Positions 1-9,848 are shown, counted from the stretch's first letter. The stretch is DNA of 64,000 nucleotides from Methanosarcina barkeri str. Wiesmoor (GCF_000969985.1 NZ_CP009526.1:3906001-3970000), one strand, 5' to 3'. A program made the numbers and translations. The notes: a model not told the origin generated them from the sequence alone.

Positions 1-1
1 A

Positions 2-118
2 GATCTTGACAGAATAGCACTGCCAGGAATCGACAGGGAACTGGACTTCTACGAACTAGCCGCGACGGATCATAAGAGTCCGTTCAAGGATATACAAGAG
101 TGGTACTGTCATCATTAA
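2..118 (+). CDS. 3' end of an unidentified gene (truncated by window edge)
   Basis: An open frame enters from the left edge and stops at TAA 116-118, giving 38 C-terminal residues that end in WYCHH. The composition is acidic and looks coding, but I recognise no family. The start and most of the protein lie outside the window. A tandem duplication begins directly after the stop codon. Confidence 0.4.
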   Translation, partial: DLDRIALPGIDRELDFYELAATDHKSPFKDIQEWYCHH

Positions 119-206
119 GGTGAGATATCCGGTGATCTCCTGTTATCCGATCAAGAAGAAGAGGTGAGATATCCAGTGGTCTCCTGTTATCCGATCAAGA
201 AGAAGG
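119..206. repeat. two-copy tandem repeat, 44 bp period
   Basis: A unit starting GGTGAGATATCC at 119 and again at 163 is repeated almost exactly (two substitutions in about 42 bp). It follows directly after the stop codon of the truncated gene. The remaining spacer up to 460 holds no gene or motif that I can identify. Confidence 0.75.
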
Positions 207-460
207 AACAAAAGAGGTTGAAGGAGTTTTCCACCGAAAGTCAATTGTCGATATTAACGTCGGTGGAAAAGGAATACTGCTTGTAAAATAAAACTTTGAA
301 TTATCCAATTAGCTGATTACATGACCTCATTTGCTTTGATTAGTTACACATCAAATAAAAGATAAGAGATGTAGGAAAATCGCTAAAATCGGTTAAGAAA
401 TAAACTGAAAAAAGAATTAAAAGGAAAAAAGGATAAAAAGGTTTTACTGTTTTGAAAATG

Positions 461-1219
461 TCAGTATCCTGTGGCTTCTGCAAGCTGTTTGACCAGAGAG
501 TTATCAGCAGTATTTCCGGTAACCACAAATACATTGTTTCCGTTGCTCCAGATATAGGTATATCTGGGAACCTCGGTCCCTCCGGCTGTAACGTAGTCTG
601 CAATTCTCACAGCTGAATGCTCATTAAATGACTCTTCGACAAAACGTGAGCCTTCCGTCAATGGCTTGAATGAAGATTTGTATGCATCTATTAGATTAGT
701 TGTAGCCTCAGAATTCTCAAGCTCGATTACATCCATGTAGAAGTCAGACTCGTTGTATTTGTACATTCCTTCGGACCCTCCGACGACTTCTGAAACGTTC
801 TCTGCATTGTAATCGATTTTGATATCAGCTGCATTAAGAGGGAAAGACCCAACATATTCGAAACCTGAAGGAAGGTTTTCAAGTTTGCTAATGTCAGTCG
901 CATTTTCAGCGGAATTTGTATTTGTACTTGATCTCGAGTTACTCGAATCTGTTCCACTAACCGAGGGCTTGTTAAGCTCGCTAGTGTTAGCTGCACTTTC
1001 AGCAGGATTTACATTCGCTTCCAGGCTACTTGACTCTGTTACATTAACTGCGGACTCATTAAGCTCGCTAACGTTAGCCGTACTTTCGGCAGGATTTGCA
1101 TTTTCTCCCGAGTTATTGGGCTCTGTTCCATTGACTGCGGATTTATTGTCGCCAACACAGCCTGAAAATGCGACCATTAAAACCACAAGTGCAGATATTA
1201 AAGCCACCATTTTTTTCAT
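461..1219 (-). CDS. secreted lipoprotein with Asn/Ser/Glu-rich repeat spacer
   Basis: The protein has about 252 residues. It begins with a basic N terminus and hydrophobic segment ending in a lipobox (FSGC), so it is probably exported and lipid-anchored. Residues about 30-110 are a low-complexity spacer of repeated NPAES/NVSELNES-like units, probably an extended and possibly glycosylated stalk. The C-terminal 130 residues look globular (sequence around YVGSFPLNAADIKIDY) but match no domain I can name. I placed the start at ATG 1219 because AGGTGA at 1225-1230 lies 5 nt upstream; an in-frame GTG at 1228 sits inside that ribosome binding site and is less likely. It lies downstream of the S-layer gene on the same strand, separated by a terminator. 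Function unknown. Confidence 0.7.
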   Translation of the reverse strand: MKKMVALISALVVLMVAFSGCVGDNKSAVNGTEPNNSGENANPAESTANVSELNESAVNVTESSSLEANVNPAESAANTSELNKPSVSGTDSSNSRSSTNTNSAENATDISKLENLPSGFEYVGSFPLNAADIKIDYNAENVSEVVGGSEGMYKYNESDFYMDVIELENSEATTNLIDAYKSSFKPLTEGSRFVEESFNEHSAVRIADYVTAGGTEVPRYTYIWSNGNNVFVVTGNTADNSLVKQLAEATGY

Positions 1220-1351
1220 AAGCTTCACCTAAAATCTGTATAATCCTGGAAATAACCATCAGTTTAAAACCGGGATTTCAAAGTAAAAAGATCGCTTGAA
1301 TTAAGAAATATGTAGATAAAAAGTTATCTGCAAAAGGAACTTAAAAAAGAA

Positions 1352-1378
1352 TTAAAAAAGAAGGGTTAGAAACCCTTC
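1352..1378 (-). terminator. terminator of the S-layer gene
   Basis: On the minus strand GAAGGGTT and AACCCTTC form an 8-bp stem with a 3-nt loop (1360-1378), followed by a run of six T. It starts 12 nt beyond the S-layer stop codon, as expected for a highly expressed gene insulated from the lipoprotein gene downstream. Confidence 0.7.
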
Positions 1379-1389
1379 AATCAGAAATT

Positions 1390-3396
1390 TTAGTTGTTCC
1401 TCCTGACGAGGTAGACAACTCCAAGGAGTCCAGCAAGTCCAAGAACAACTCCAAATCCTGGAGAGCCGTTTGATTCATCGGGCTCAGTTTCGTTGTCGGT
1501 TGGTTCTTCTGGAGTAGTAGTCGGTTCTTCCGGAGTATCGGTTTCATTCAAATCCGGAGTCTCGCTGCTGGTATTATCAGGCATGGTTTCGTTGTCACTA
1601 ACGGTTTCGTTGCCACTTTCATCAGGTTTTGTGATGCTAGTGGTTTCGTTACCGACAATTCTCTCGATGGCTGGGTAGTACCTGAGTTCGGATGTTGGAG
1701 TGTCAGCGACCTTGAAGTACATGCCCTCACCAATATCCTCATCGGAGTCTCTGGTCAGAGTAAAGGTATCTTCATTGCTGATCTTGAGAGTGTCTCCCTG
1801 TATGGAAACATCGTCGAGGTCACCGAATTCATCGTCAGATTCGATGGTCATGGCATTTGCATAGTCAATGAGCCAGATACCTTCAATCTGAGCAATGCTG
1901 TCGACTGCACCCTGGAAGACCTGGTTGACATGGACCTTCAGGACAACAACATCGTCTTCATCCTCGATGTCATCAAGTTCAACATCCCAGGTATTGTCTG
2001 AATTGGAGCCAACTTCGATGATTTCATCATCTACGTATTCTCCATCCTTATCGAATTCAAGCCAGACTTTCTCACCGTCAACATCGACCTGCTTGGCCTG
2101 GATAGAGTAGCCTTCACCAAGGTCAAAGGTTTCACCGGTTCTGAGTGTGATCTTGTCATCGCTGTCAAGAACAAGCTTGGCGAGTTTGTCAGCACTGTTG
2201 GCCTTCAGTGGGATGTATTCCTCTGCAAAGAAGCCAATAATTGGATACTGGTCCCAGCCTGCATCTTCATTTTCGTAATCGTAGTCAACTTTCTTAATGG
2301 AAGTTGTGTAGACGAGGCCACCTTCTCCAATTACATTTCCGTTAAGTTCAGAAACACTGAGGCTTTCTGTTTCAACATTGTCATCAAGGTCGTAGTAGAA
2401 GCCTGCAAAGTTGCTTGCGTCCCAGCTAGCTTCTCCGGAGGCAACACTACCTCTTACTTCATAGGTTCCAGGATCAGTGAATTCTTTTGCGAGATAGAAT
2501 CTGAGCACATTGCTTGAAGTGTCAGCGACCTTGAAAGACAGACCTTCAGCGAGTTCATTTGTGGAGTCTCTGGTCAGAGTGAAGGTGTCTTCATTGGTAA
2601 TGTTAAGAGTGTCACCGTTAATGGAAACATCATCAAGGTCACCGAATTCATCGTCAGATTCGATGGTCATGGCATTTGCGTAGTCAATGAGCCAGATACC
2701 TTCAATCTGAGCAATGCTGTCGACTGCACCCTGGAAGACCTGGTTGACATGGACTCTCATGACAGTAACATCGTCTTCATCCTGGATGTCATCAAGTTCG
2801 ACGTCCCAGGTGCTGTCATCGGCTCCGACTTCGATGATTTCATCATCTACGTATTCTCCGTCCCTATCGAATTCAAGCCAGACTTTCTCACCGTCAACAT
2901 CGACCTGCTTGGCCTGGAGAGTGTAGCCCTGTCCGATGTCAAGGGTTTCGCCAGTTCTGAGTGTGATCTTGTCATCGCTATCAATAACAAGCTTGGCGAG
3001 TTTGTCAGCACTGTTAGACTTCAGCGGGATGTATTTCTCTGCGAAGAAACCAAGCAAGCTGTAGTTGTCCCAGCCAAGGCTTGGCTTATAATATTCGTAG
3101 TCAACCTTCTGGATCTTAGTAGAATATACAATTCCGCCCTCTCCAATTACGTTGCCACTGTTTCCACTGACATCTTTAATGGAAAGAGTTTCAGTTGTAA
3201 CATTATCATCAATATCGTAGTAGAATGCTGCGAATTGAGTAGCATCGATTGTAATACCATCGCCGACAATCTCGACGATATTAGAGCCGTTAAACACTGG
3301 ACCGCGGATCTCAACTGAGTCTGCTGCACTTGCGGCGGATGCAAATACAGTCAGAAGCATGAGAGCAGCCAGTGTCACTGCTGCGAATCTCTTCAT
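1390..3396 (-). CDS. S-layer protein with two S-layer duplication domains and PGF C-terminal anchor
   Basis: This 668-residue protein is the Methanosarcina-type S-layer subunit. A signal peptide (about residues 1-24) precedes two homologous domains of roughly 270 residues each (about 30-310 and 315-585). These share long near-identical stretches, such as the DSIAQIEGIWLIDYANAM block in both halves. A Thr/Pro/Glu/Asn-rich stalk (about 590-640) and a C-terminal hydrophobic segment beginning PGFG with a basic RRNN tail follow, the layout of archaeosortase-processed or anchored proteins. In this family (MA0829 type, DUF1608/TIGR01567 domains) the duplicated domain tiles the cell surface. The start ATG is preceded by GGAGG. 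Gene conversion between the two halves is plausible, because their DNA is also very similar. It is monocistronic, with its own terminator. Confidence 0.95.
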   Translation of the reverse strand: MKRFAAVTLAALMLLTVFASAASAADSVEIRGPVFNGSNIVEIVGDGITIDATQFAAFYYDIDDNVTTETLSIKDVSGNSGNVIGEGGIVYSTKIQKVDYEYYKPSLGWDNYSLLGFFAEKYIPLKSNSADKLAKLVIDSDDKITLRTGETLDIGQGYTLQAKQVDVDGEKVWLEFDRDGEYVDDEIIEVGADDSTWDVELDDIQDEDDVTVMRVHVNQVFQGAVDSIAQIEGIWLIDYANAMTIESDDEFGDLDDVSINGDTLNITNEDTFTLTRDSTNELAEGLSFKVADTSSNVLRFYLAKEFTDPGTYEVRGSVASGEASWDASNFAGFYYDLDDNVETESLSVSELNGNVIGEGGLVYTTSIKKVDYDYENEDAGWDQYPIIGFFAEEYIPLKANSADKLAKLVLDSDDKITLRTGETFDLGEGYSIQAKQVDVDGEKVWLEFDKDGEYVDDEIIEVGSNSDNTWDVELDDIEDEDDVVVLKVHVNQVFQGAVDSIAQIEGIWLIDYANAMTIESDDEFGDLDDVSIQGDTLKISNEDTFTLTRDSDEDIGEGMYFKVADTPTSELRYYPAIERIVGNETTSITKPDESGNETVSDNETMPDNTSSETPDLNETDTPEEPTTTPEEPTDNETEPDESNGSPGFGVVLGLAGLLGVVYLVRRNN

Positions 3397-3563
3397 TTAT
3401 TGTTCCTCCATGTTTATTAAGATATGTCGTATGTAAGAAGAAGTGTCGGGATCAACACTTTAAGGGTTTCACCATTCTTCACCAAATCAGACTTTTATAT
3501 TTCGTCTATTGCCGAAGAGGATTTCATTCCCTCCTTATCCCTCTAAATTGGATTACAAGTGTT

Positions 3564-3571
3564 CTATAAAA
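3564..3571 (-). promoter_or_regulatory. possible TATA box of the S-layer gene
   Basis: On the minus strand TTTTATAG lies about 168 nt before the S-layer start codon. If used, it would give a 5' leader of roughly 140 nt, in keeping with an abundant stable mRNA. Assigned by eye only; several other AT-rich tracts lie nearby. Confidence 0.3.
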
Positions 3572-3801
3572 TAATTGCCTTATTAAATCTTTTGTGGTCT
3601 ATTTTAGGGAAATTAAACAGGAAAAGCGCAAAACAACGATACAAATGACGGTAAATGTCGAAAGAACTAAAGCAGTTTATTCGTCATGAGTTAAATTAAA
3701 GGATAAATTCGAAATACTTATAAAAGACTATGAAAATGGATGGTATAATTATATAGCTTTAGACCAAACAATTTTATGCTAATTTTAAAATACCATTTAT
3801 A

Positions 3802-3969
3802 GAACTAATCCCAAAACTCAGAATAATGTCGTCAAATCTCTTATTTTGAATAGTCTAAGAATCTTTCAATTATAAAATTAGTTATGAAACTCTTATTGAT
3901 ATGCAAATAAGATTTAGATCTGGGATGATTTCTATAATTTTCAATAACATTACATTTGGGATAAACTCA
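3802..3969. mobile_element. possible MITE-like element (degenerate)
   Basis: The left end carries AATCCCAAAA and the right end TTTGGGATAAACTC, which is roughly its reverse complement. The same ends occur, better preserved, at 16942-17072 and 50218-50375. No coding capacity inside. The arms match imperfectly, so this is a tentative family member. Confidence 0.3.
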
Positions 3970-4011
3970 ACTGTGTAAGTCCTAGTATATAGTGCGTTTT
4001 TACTCAAATGT

Positions 4012-4140
4012 GTTAAAATATAATACGGATCAGTCAGTGTATTGGAAATTGTTTCTTTAGATCTAACTGTTAAAATATAATACGGGCCAGTCAGTGTATT
4101 GGAAGTTGTTTCTTTAGATTTAACTGTTAGAATATATAGA
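4012..4140. repeat. 57-bp tandem repeat, two copies plus a partial third
   Basis: Units begin GTTAAAATATAAT at 4012, 4069 and (as GTTAGAATATAT) 4126. The two full copies differ at only a few positions. The period is a multiple of three, so an apparent repetitive reading frame appears on the minus strand, but nothing else supports translation. The spacer 3397-4462 holds no convincing gene. Confidence 0.75.
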
Positions 4141-4462
4141 GATGTATGATTATTTTTATTATAATGTTGCGTCATTCATATTGTATATTATATTAACGGT
4201 CAAAAGTATTACAAATCAGAAATCAAAAGAATTTTGTGGACTTGAAGAGAAAAATGAAAATAATCATTATATAAAGTATACAGAAAACTTATAAACGGCA
4301 GATTAAAAGTAGTTAATGGAGTTCAAATGTACCATGGAATGTCTATTTGAACTCCGTGTGCCCGAAAGCAGGAATACTATCATATTGCGAGTATTTAAAC
4401 TTATTTATCCTGCTTCCTGGGAAAAAATATCCAAACTTTCTAACAATAAAGGAGTAGAATAA

Positions 4463-4945
4463 ATGAGAATGAATAATAAATTTGGAACAACAACGCTATT
4501 TATGGCAGCAATATTGCTGGCGAGTATAGCATGTATACCAGCTGTGAGCGCGAGTCCAAACAAGGAAGCTACTGAGACAGTTTCTGCAATTGAGACTCCT
4601 GCCGTCGAATCTTTAAAAGGTATTGGGATCTTAGCCACTACTTATATTAGTCAGGGAGCGACCAAGACTTACACTAGACACATAAACACAGGCGACGGAA
4701 CCCGTATTGACCCGTCTTTGAATTGGATACCTTCATCTGGTTCACTGCGCCTTACTATTACTTCTCCCACAGGAACGGTATACGGTCCCTGGACTGACAT
4801 CGATGATGGATATATGGACGGTGAGATAGATTTTGATTATACACCAATAGCAATACCTGCTGGTTTGCCAGCAGGAGATTGGGTATCTACAATATACTGT
4901 ATTAGAGGACCTGTAAATTACTCGTATAAATTTACTGTCACCTGA
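4463..4945 (+). CDS. small secreted protein, probable beta-sandwich domain
   Basis: This 160-residue protein has a signal peptide (residues 1-31, ending VSASP). The mature part is rich in Thr, Gly and aromatic residues, with strand-like segments (SGSLRLTITSPTGTVYGPW, WVSTIYCIRG) that resemble a small extracellular beta-sandwich of the pre-peptidase C-terminal type. There is no catalytic motif, so a structural or surface-binding role is inferred. GGAG lies 9 nt before ATG 4463; ATG 4469 is an alternative. It is a single gene followed by a strong terminator. Confidence 0.7.
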   Translation: MRMNNKFGTTTLFMAAILLASIACIPAVSASPNKEATETVSAIETPAVESLKGIGILATTYISQGATKTYTRHINTGDGTRIDPSLNWIPSSGSLRLTITSPTGTVYGPWTDIDDGYMDGEIDFDYTPIAIPAGLPAGDWVSTIYCIRGPVNYSYKFTVT

Positions 4946-5150
4946 TGCCTATTAAAGCATGAGTCTGTGAAAGTCCGTGAGAAGAATTCTTCTCACGGAC
5001 TTTTTTCTTCCTTTTTCCCATAATTGCAATTATTCCACTAATTATTGTGATACGCTCATCAACTGAAAATTTCTCAGTCTCAACAATCGTCCTCGTTTTA
5101 ACTTCTCTCTTTTCATATCCAGTTTCATCTTCGTAAACGCTTAATTTCAT
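4938..5150 (-). CDS. possible small membrane-associated protein (uncertain)
   Basis: A 70-residue frame convergent with the secreted-protein gene. The first 45 residues look coding: an acidic and basic N terminus (MKLSVYEDETGYEKREV) followed by a short hydrophobic segment (ITIISGIIAIMG) and a KRKKK cluster. The last 25 residues read through the neighbour's terminator, so the natural stop may have been lost. No ribosome binding site precedes the ATG. It could be a decayed gene. Confidence 0.3.
   Translation of the reverse strand: MKLSVYEDETGYEKREVKTRTIVETEKFSVDERITIISGIIAIMGKRKKKVREKNSSHGLSQTHALIGIR
4970..5003. terminator. perfect 34-bp palindromic terminator
   Basis: The sequence from AAAGTCCGTGAGAAGAA at 4970 to 5003 is a perfect inverted repeat (17 + 17 bp, centre GAATTC) followed by a T-rich run on the plus strand. 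It lies 24 nt after the secreted-protein stop and could act on both strands. Confidence 0.8.
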
Positions 5151-6172
5151 TCATTTTACTATTATATGACCATCGTAGCTGATATTCGCTATTTTAGCCG
5201 GAATATCCTTTGTATAGTAAAGTAATGAAAAAGATGTATTTCTTCAAGTAGTAATTTTTGTTTAAAAGCTCGTTGAAAATCTTCTAATAGGTACCATGCT
5301 CACATAGATATAGATGAAATCTATGAACTGTTGACTTAGATCCATATTTTTTAGGCATGGCTTTCTAGGTACAACCTGTCATAACAACACATAAAAACTA
5401 TACTGTCCATTAACTTCCTCGTATTTGCACTAGCTTATCTGTATGCGGTTTCTGCGGAGGAAGATAAAGTTAGATGGAGTTCCATAGAAAGTTATCGATT
5501 TCACAGAATAATATAAAAGTAGATTTATAATTCCAACATAATATTAAGGTGGGAATAGACTCATAAATAACTTTAGATATATATATTAAGTACTTTTGGG
5601 ATTTATGTAGCAACATTCAAAAAAGAAATTATTTCACTCTATTTGAATGAGAAAACGGAATTTTATTAGGAATCAATGATATAAAAAGAGAAATATAATA
5701 AGAACATTAAATAACATTAGTAAATTTAAAAAAAAGCAAAGATGTCTGATACATTATAAACATAAAAATAAACGAAATAAAACCATGGAATAATAATTCA
5801 GCCTATCAAAACAGGTCTATTGCTATTGATTAAAATGAAAGTGGGGAATCCAAGAAATAATCTACGGAAAAGAAGAAACGTTGTCAATTGCCAATAGTTC
5901 AAGAGAATCAATTTACAGAAATTGTCGATTAAATATAATAAAGATGATTATTGATTCTGTTTTACATAAGCTGAACAGTTACACCATGAAACTAAGGAAT
6001 GATTCAAGTATAATATCGAGGAGTTTGTTTCCAAGAATCATTATTGAGATAATGAAATTATGGATCAATTTCTGAACTACAAATTTGAAGTTATATTTTT
6101 ATCATTCCTAAGTAAGATCAATTATAACCGAATAACAAAGTATATATCTAAAAGCACGACGGAGAATTCGCT
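5151..6172. other. AT-rich gene-free stretch with a decayed repeat
   Basis: I see no supported gene here. About 5360-5465 resembles 56750-56845: both contain GTACAACCTGTC, then CATTAACTT, then a GCGGTTT/GTGGTTT segment. The reverse strand of both reads as similar broken peptides containing YDRLY, so they are probably fossils of one transposase. The rest is AT-rich with no motif I can name. Confidence 0.35.
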
Positions 6173-6748
6173 GTGGAATGCAAAACTGTTATTCAGGATG
6201 TCATATGCCGGATAAAAGCTATGGAAGGCGTAGAAGATACGTATGTCTTGAGCGAAGAAGACAAAGAGAAAATTTATGAGCTTGAGAAAAAGGCTGAAGG
6301 AGCCGTCCTTATGGGGCTTGGTGTCGGAGACAATAGAGGAATAAAGGAAGTATTCAAACGCCAGGTAATCATAGCCTTTACAACTAATATGAATTATGTC
6401 TGGCCTGAAGGGCCCAATGTAGTACTCATGCAGTATGGAGAAAAAGTTGGTGAGGATGTTTACGATCCCGAGAAACTTGAAGAATGTAAAAAATGTGATG
6501 ATATGCTGGTTATGGGAAACCTTGTAATCTACAAGAGCTCCGTGCCTAAACCAAAAGATGCAAAGAAAGAGCCCATGACTGTAGTACTCCCACCCCAGAA
6601 ATGCCAGGACGTGGAATGTGTAAGAGGTGTGGTCAATGCTGTACTTGCATCTCCCTCTACTCCCTCGGATGAGTATATCAGGTCTGTAATGGGCCTCAAA
6701 CCGGCAGCCGGACTCGGAACCTTTATTATTGGATTTGATCTTTGTTAA
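6173..6748 (+). CDS. conserved cysteine-containing protein of unknown function
   Basis: A 191-residue soluble protein without signal peptide or membrane segment. It starts at GTG 6173 with CGGAG about 9 nt upstream. It has several cysteines, including a CKKC pair in the middle, a CQDVEC pair near residue 145 and a C-terminal Cys, as in a metal- or thiol-binding protein. Glycine-rich turns (MGLGVGDNRG; LKPAAGLGTF) suggest a compact alpha/beta fold. I do not recognise the family. It stands alone between long spacers, and the spacer 6749-7099 downstream shows nothing identifiable. Confidence 0.6.
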   Translation: MECKTVIQDVICRIKAMEGVEDTYVLSEEDKEKIYELEKKAEGAVLMGLGVGDNRGIKEVFKRQVIIAFTTNMNYVWPEGPNVVLMQYGEKVGEDVYDPEKLEECKKCDDMLVMGNLVIYKSSVPKPKDAKKEPMTVVLPPQKCQDVECVRGVVNAVLASPSTPSDEYIRSVMGLKPAAGLGTFIIGFDLC

Positions 6749-7099
6749 GCAATCGGCCGTAAAAACTTATGGATTAAAAATGAAGCAGGTTCTGCGCAGC
6801 AAGTATTGAACTGCCGTCATGCTCACATTAAGTAGATAACTCATCCCGAAAAACAATTAAATTACTACATCCATGTGAGTACATTAATGTGGGTACATCA
6901 TTATGAGTTTTCACACCCACTTTTTGATCCGAAGCTCTTGACTGATTATCCATAATTTGATTTGGTAAATCATTTTGAGCTTTGAGATCAGCTCAAATAC
7001 ATTCAATAAGATCAAATTAAGTAGCTTTTTTAAAATCATAAAATCTTTTTGAAGCTCTCAAAACTGATTTCTATTTAGAACTTCCATAAGAGTAAAAAA

Positions 7100-8776
7100 T
7101 TGAACCCCAGAAACCGAAAGACGGAACTTGAGATGAAAGAAGATGATTATAATAAGGCCTGCAGGGAAATCCTTGAAAAAGTACTTGCCGGCGAGATAGA
7201 AAACGAAAACCAGTTAAATAAGGCAAAAAAAGATGTCAGTAAACAGTATCATCTGGCCAGCCTCCCCAGAAATGGAGATGTCATAACCCAGGGATCGGAC
7301 GAAGAGCAGGCAGTAATTAAAGATTTTTTGAAACGGAAGCCTGTAAGAACGATTTCTGGAGTTGCGGCAATTGCTGTAATGACATCTCCGGCCCCATGCC
7401 CTCATGGAGTTTGTCTTCCCTGCCCAGGAGGACCTAAATCTGCGTTCAAGTCGCCCCAGAGTTATATGGGAAGAGAGCCTGCAGCCATGAGGGCGATCCA
7501 GCATGGATTTGACCCTTATTCCCAGGTTGAATCCAGGCTTTTCCAGCTTAAAGAGATCGGCCATGATGTAGAGAAAGTGGAACTGATAGTGATGGGAGGT
7601 ACGTTTTCTGCACGCAATCTCGATTACCAGGAATGGTTTATTAAACGCTGCCTTGAGGCAATGAACGATTTCACAGGTAAAGAGTGGAGAGAAAAAGCCT
7701 GGAGAATTGGGAAATCTTTACCTTATATCCCTCTTGAAGAGGTGCAGAAAGCCAATGAAAAAGCTGAAATTCGCAACGTAGGAATCACATTCGAAACGCG
7801 TCCTGACTGGGCAGGAGAGAAACATGTGGACGAATTCCTCAAACTCGGAGGAACTAAGGTAGAACTCGGGGTTCAGAGTGTTTATGATTTTGTGCTCACC
7901 CGTATGCAAAGAGGGCACGGAGTTGCAGAAATTGTCAGGGCTAATCAGATATTAAGAGACAGCGCATTCAAAGTTGGATTTCATATGATGCCTCACCTAC
8001 CTGGCTCGGATTCAGAGCTGGACCTCAAAGGTTTCAAAAAGCTCTTCGAAGATCCTCGCTTTAAGCCCGATTATCTCAAAATTTATCCTACCTTAGTAAC
8101 TGAAGGAACTCCTCTTTGCAGGCTTTGGGAAGCAGGAGATTACGAAGCTCTTTCTGACGAAGAAGCTGCTGAACTAATTGCAGATATAAAAGAGATCCTA
8201 CCTAAATGGGTCAGACTCCAGCGTATCCAACGAGATATTCCAGCTTACCAGATCATTGCCGGGGTCCGAAAGAGCAATCTCAGGCAGCTTGCAGAAGAAA
8301 AGCTGAGAGAAAGAGGAGGAAAGTGCCACTGTATTCGCTGCAGGGAAGTAGGACATACTAGCCTGAAAGGGAGAAAAATAAATCCAAAGGATATCGAACT
8401 GACTGTAGAGAGTTACGAAGCTTGCGGAGGCACAGAGCATTTCATCGCGTTTGAAGATCTTGCCGCAGATGTCCTGATTGGATTTACCCGTTTGCGCTTC
8501 CCTGCTACCCCTCATCGCCCTGAACTGCAAGATGCCGCCCTGATAAGAGAACTGCACGTTTACGGTTCAATGGTACCTATAGGAAAAGAAGCAAAGCAAA
8601 AGGAGTGGCAACATAGAGGATATGGCAAGGAACTTCTAGAATATGCAGAGAAGATGGCACGTGAAAATGGGTACCGGAAACTTGCCATCATCAGTGGGAT
8701 AGGAGCCAGAGAGTACTATCGAAAATTTGGGTATGCCCTTGATAACGTATATATGTCAAAGGTTTTGAAAGATTAA
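7100..8776 (+). CDS. elp3: Elp3-type tRNA uridine(34) acetyltransferase (radical SAM + GNAT)
   Basis: The 558-residue protein carries the Elp3 architecture. The radical SAM domain has its cluster cysteines at C100, C105 and C108 (CPHGVCLPC), followed by the VELGVQSV segment and a Zn-binding Cys/His region (KCHCIRCREVGH). The C-terminal GNAT domain has a GYGKELLEYAE acetyl-CoA loop. Archaeal Elp3 makes the carboxymethyl-uridine modification at wobble U34 without the rest of the eukaryotic Elongator. The TTG at 7100 gives the longest frame; ATG 7133 (MKEDDYNK) is equally plausible because neither has a strong ribosome binding site. Monocistronic, followed by a hairpin. Confidence 0.93.
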   Translation: MNPRNRKTELEMKEDDYNKACREILEKVLAGEIENENQLNKAKKDVSKQYHLASLPRNGDVITQGSDEEQAVIKDFLKRKPVRTISGVAAIAVMTSPAPCPHGVCLPCPGGPKSAFKSPQSYMGREPAAMRAIQHGFDPYSQVESRLFQLKEIGHDVEKVELIVMGGTFSARNLDYQEWFIKRCLEAMNDFTGKEWREKAWRIGKSLPYIPLEEVQKANEKAEIRNVGITFETRPDWAGEKHVDEFLKLGGTKVELGVQSVYDFVLTRMQRGHGVAEIVRANQILRDSAFKVGFHMMPHLPGSDSELDLKGFKKLFEDPRFKPDYLKIYPTLVTEGTPLCRLWEAGDYEALSDEEAAELIADIKEILPKWVRLQRIQRDIPAYQIIAGVRKSNLRQLAEEKLRERGGKCHCIRCREVGHTSLKGRKINPKDIELTVESYEACGGTEHFIAFEDLAADVLIGFTRLRFPATPHRPELQDAALIRELHVYGSMVPIGKEAKQKEWQHRGYGKELLEYAEKMARENGYRKLAIISGIGAREYYRKFGYALDNVYMSKVLKD

Positions 8777-8798
8777 GACCTGCAACTTCGGGCAGGTC
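8777..8798 (+). terminator. terminator after elp3
   Basis: GACCTGC (8777-8783) pairs with GCAGGTC (8792-8798) around an 8-nt loop, directly after the elp3 stop codon; a T-rich stretch follows at 8801-8816. Confidence 0.6.
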
Positions 8799-8816
8799 AC
8801 TAATTCTAATTTTGTT

Positions 8817-8923
8817 ACTAACTTAATCCTGTACCTGTAACTAACTTAATCTTGTCACGAACTTAATCCTGCCACTAACTTAATCCTGTACCTGTAACTA
8901 ACTTAATCTTGTCACGAACTTAA
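8817..8923. repeat. 57-bp tandem repeat, nearly two copies
   Basis: The unit beginning ACTAACTTAATCCTGTACC starts at 8817 and again at 8874, with about 50 bp identical. Inside it the shorter motif ACTTAATC(C/T)TG recurs every 17-23 bp, so the array probably grew from a smaller unit. Confidence 0.8.
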
Positions 8924-9848
8924 CATTAAATTCTGAAACCAGTGTTATGTATTATTGACCTGTATATACCTAAAAATAGGCTTGAAGTAACCAGCTTAAA
9001 GCTTTAGTAAACTGTCAAAACCCAGAGTATAAAAGAAAGTCTCAGAGTTAATAACCTGGCACCTCAAGCTGAAAAGTAAATTTCCATAATCAAGTTTCTG
9101 GTTAAAAGACTTTTTTATAAAATCATGGATATGCTTAAAAGAGCGTTACAGAAAAATATTAAATAGTATAATATGGTATCGTATAACTGTTTTCCTATAT
9201 ATAAAAGATTATAATGTAAAATAAGAAGTATCAGTAAGAGTAAAAGATTTATCTTGCTAACTGCTTTTCAAAATATCCAGAAGAAATTAGCTTTAAAGAA
9301 AAAAGGCACTTGAATTTGGCAGATTATACTAAACAGAAAGGGAAGAAAAGCCAGTTTTTTTCATGGTCAACTTTATAAAATAAAATTTAAGAATTAGAAA
9401 GAAGATAAAAAACGTTAGTAAAAAATTAAATACTATACGTCCGTAACATAGGAAAAACCTTAAGTTTAAATGTTAGGTTTTGAAAAACGATTTGTAACCT
9501 CTATAATTTCAAAGAGTTTTTAAAACAGAACTAACTGAAATTTAGAACTGATGAATTCAAAAAATTAAAAAACAAATAATTGAGTAAATCCGATAAATAT
9601 AAAAATTAAAAAACTTAAAGTAAGTTCCAGAAAAAGTAAAAATGTAAAGGAGACCTGAAGGTCCTACAACTTCTGAAAGGACTCCTGAAACCTTGAAACT
9701 TAAAGAAGCTCTAAAGAGACTCTAATGAACTCTAAACAACCTGAAAAATTCTGACGAGACTCTAAGGAAGGAACTCTAAAATATCCCTAAAGAAACCCTA
9801 AAAGGCTCTAAAACACCTTAAAATACCTAAAAATAAATGGTGATAAAA
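8924..9848. other. AT-rich spacer ending in a leader with repeated CTCTAA/CCCTAA motifs
   Basis: No gene is visible in 0.9 kb. The last 150 bp before DUF1699 (about 9700-9820) are C-rich compared with the surroundings and hold about eight copies of CTCTAA or CCCTAA every 10-20 bp, probably part of a long 5' untranslated leader. Just before it, GGAGACC..GGTCC (9650-9664) could form a small hairpin. Confidence 0.4.

Noticed and set aside
3882-4175. 97-codon minus-strand frame with repeated LTVKSKETTSNTLTGPYY-type units
   Set aside because: It arises from the 57-bp DNA repeat, whose period is a multiple of three; no ribosome binding site and AT-rich composition.
5881-6075. 64-codon plus-strand frame
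   Set aside because: No ribosome binding site, isoleucine/asparagine-rich composition of random AT-rich DNA, and no recognisable domain.
6837-6990. Possible further MITE-like copy beginning ACTCATCCCGAAAAA
   Set aside because: Only one end resembles the family; the other end does not match.
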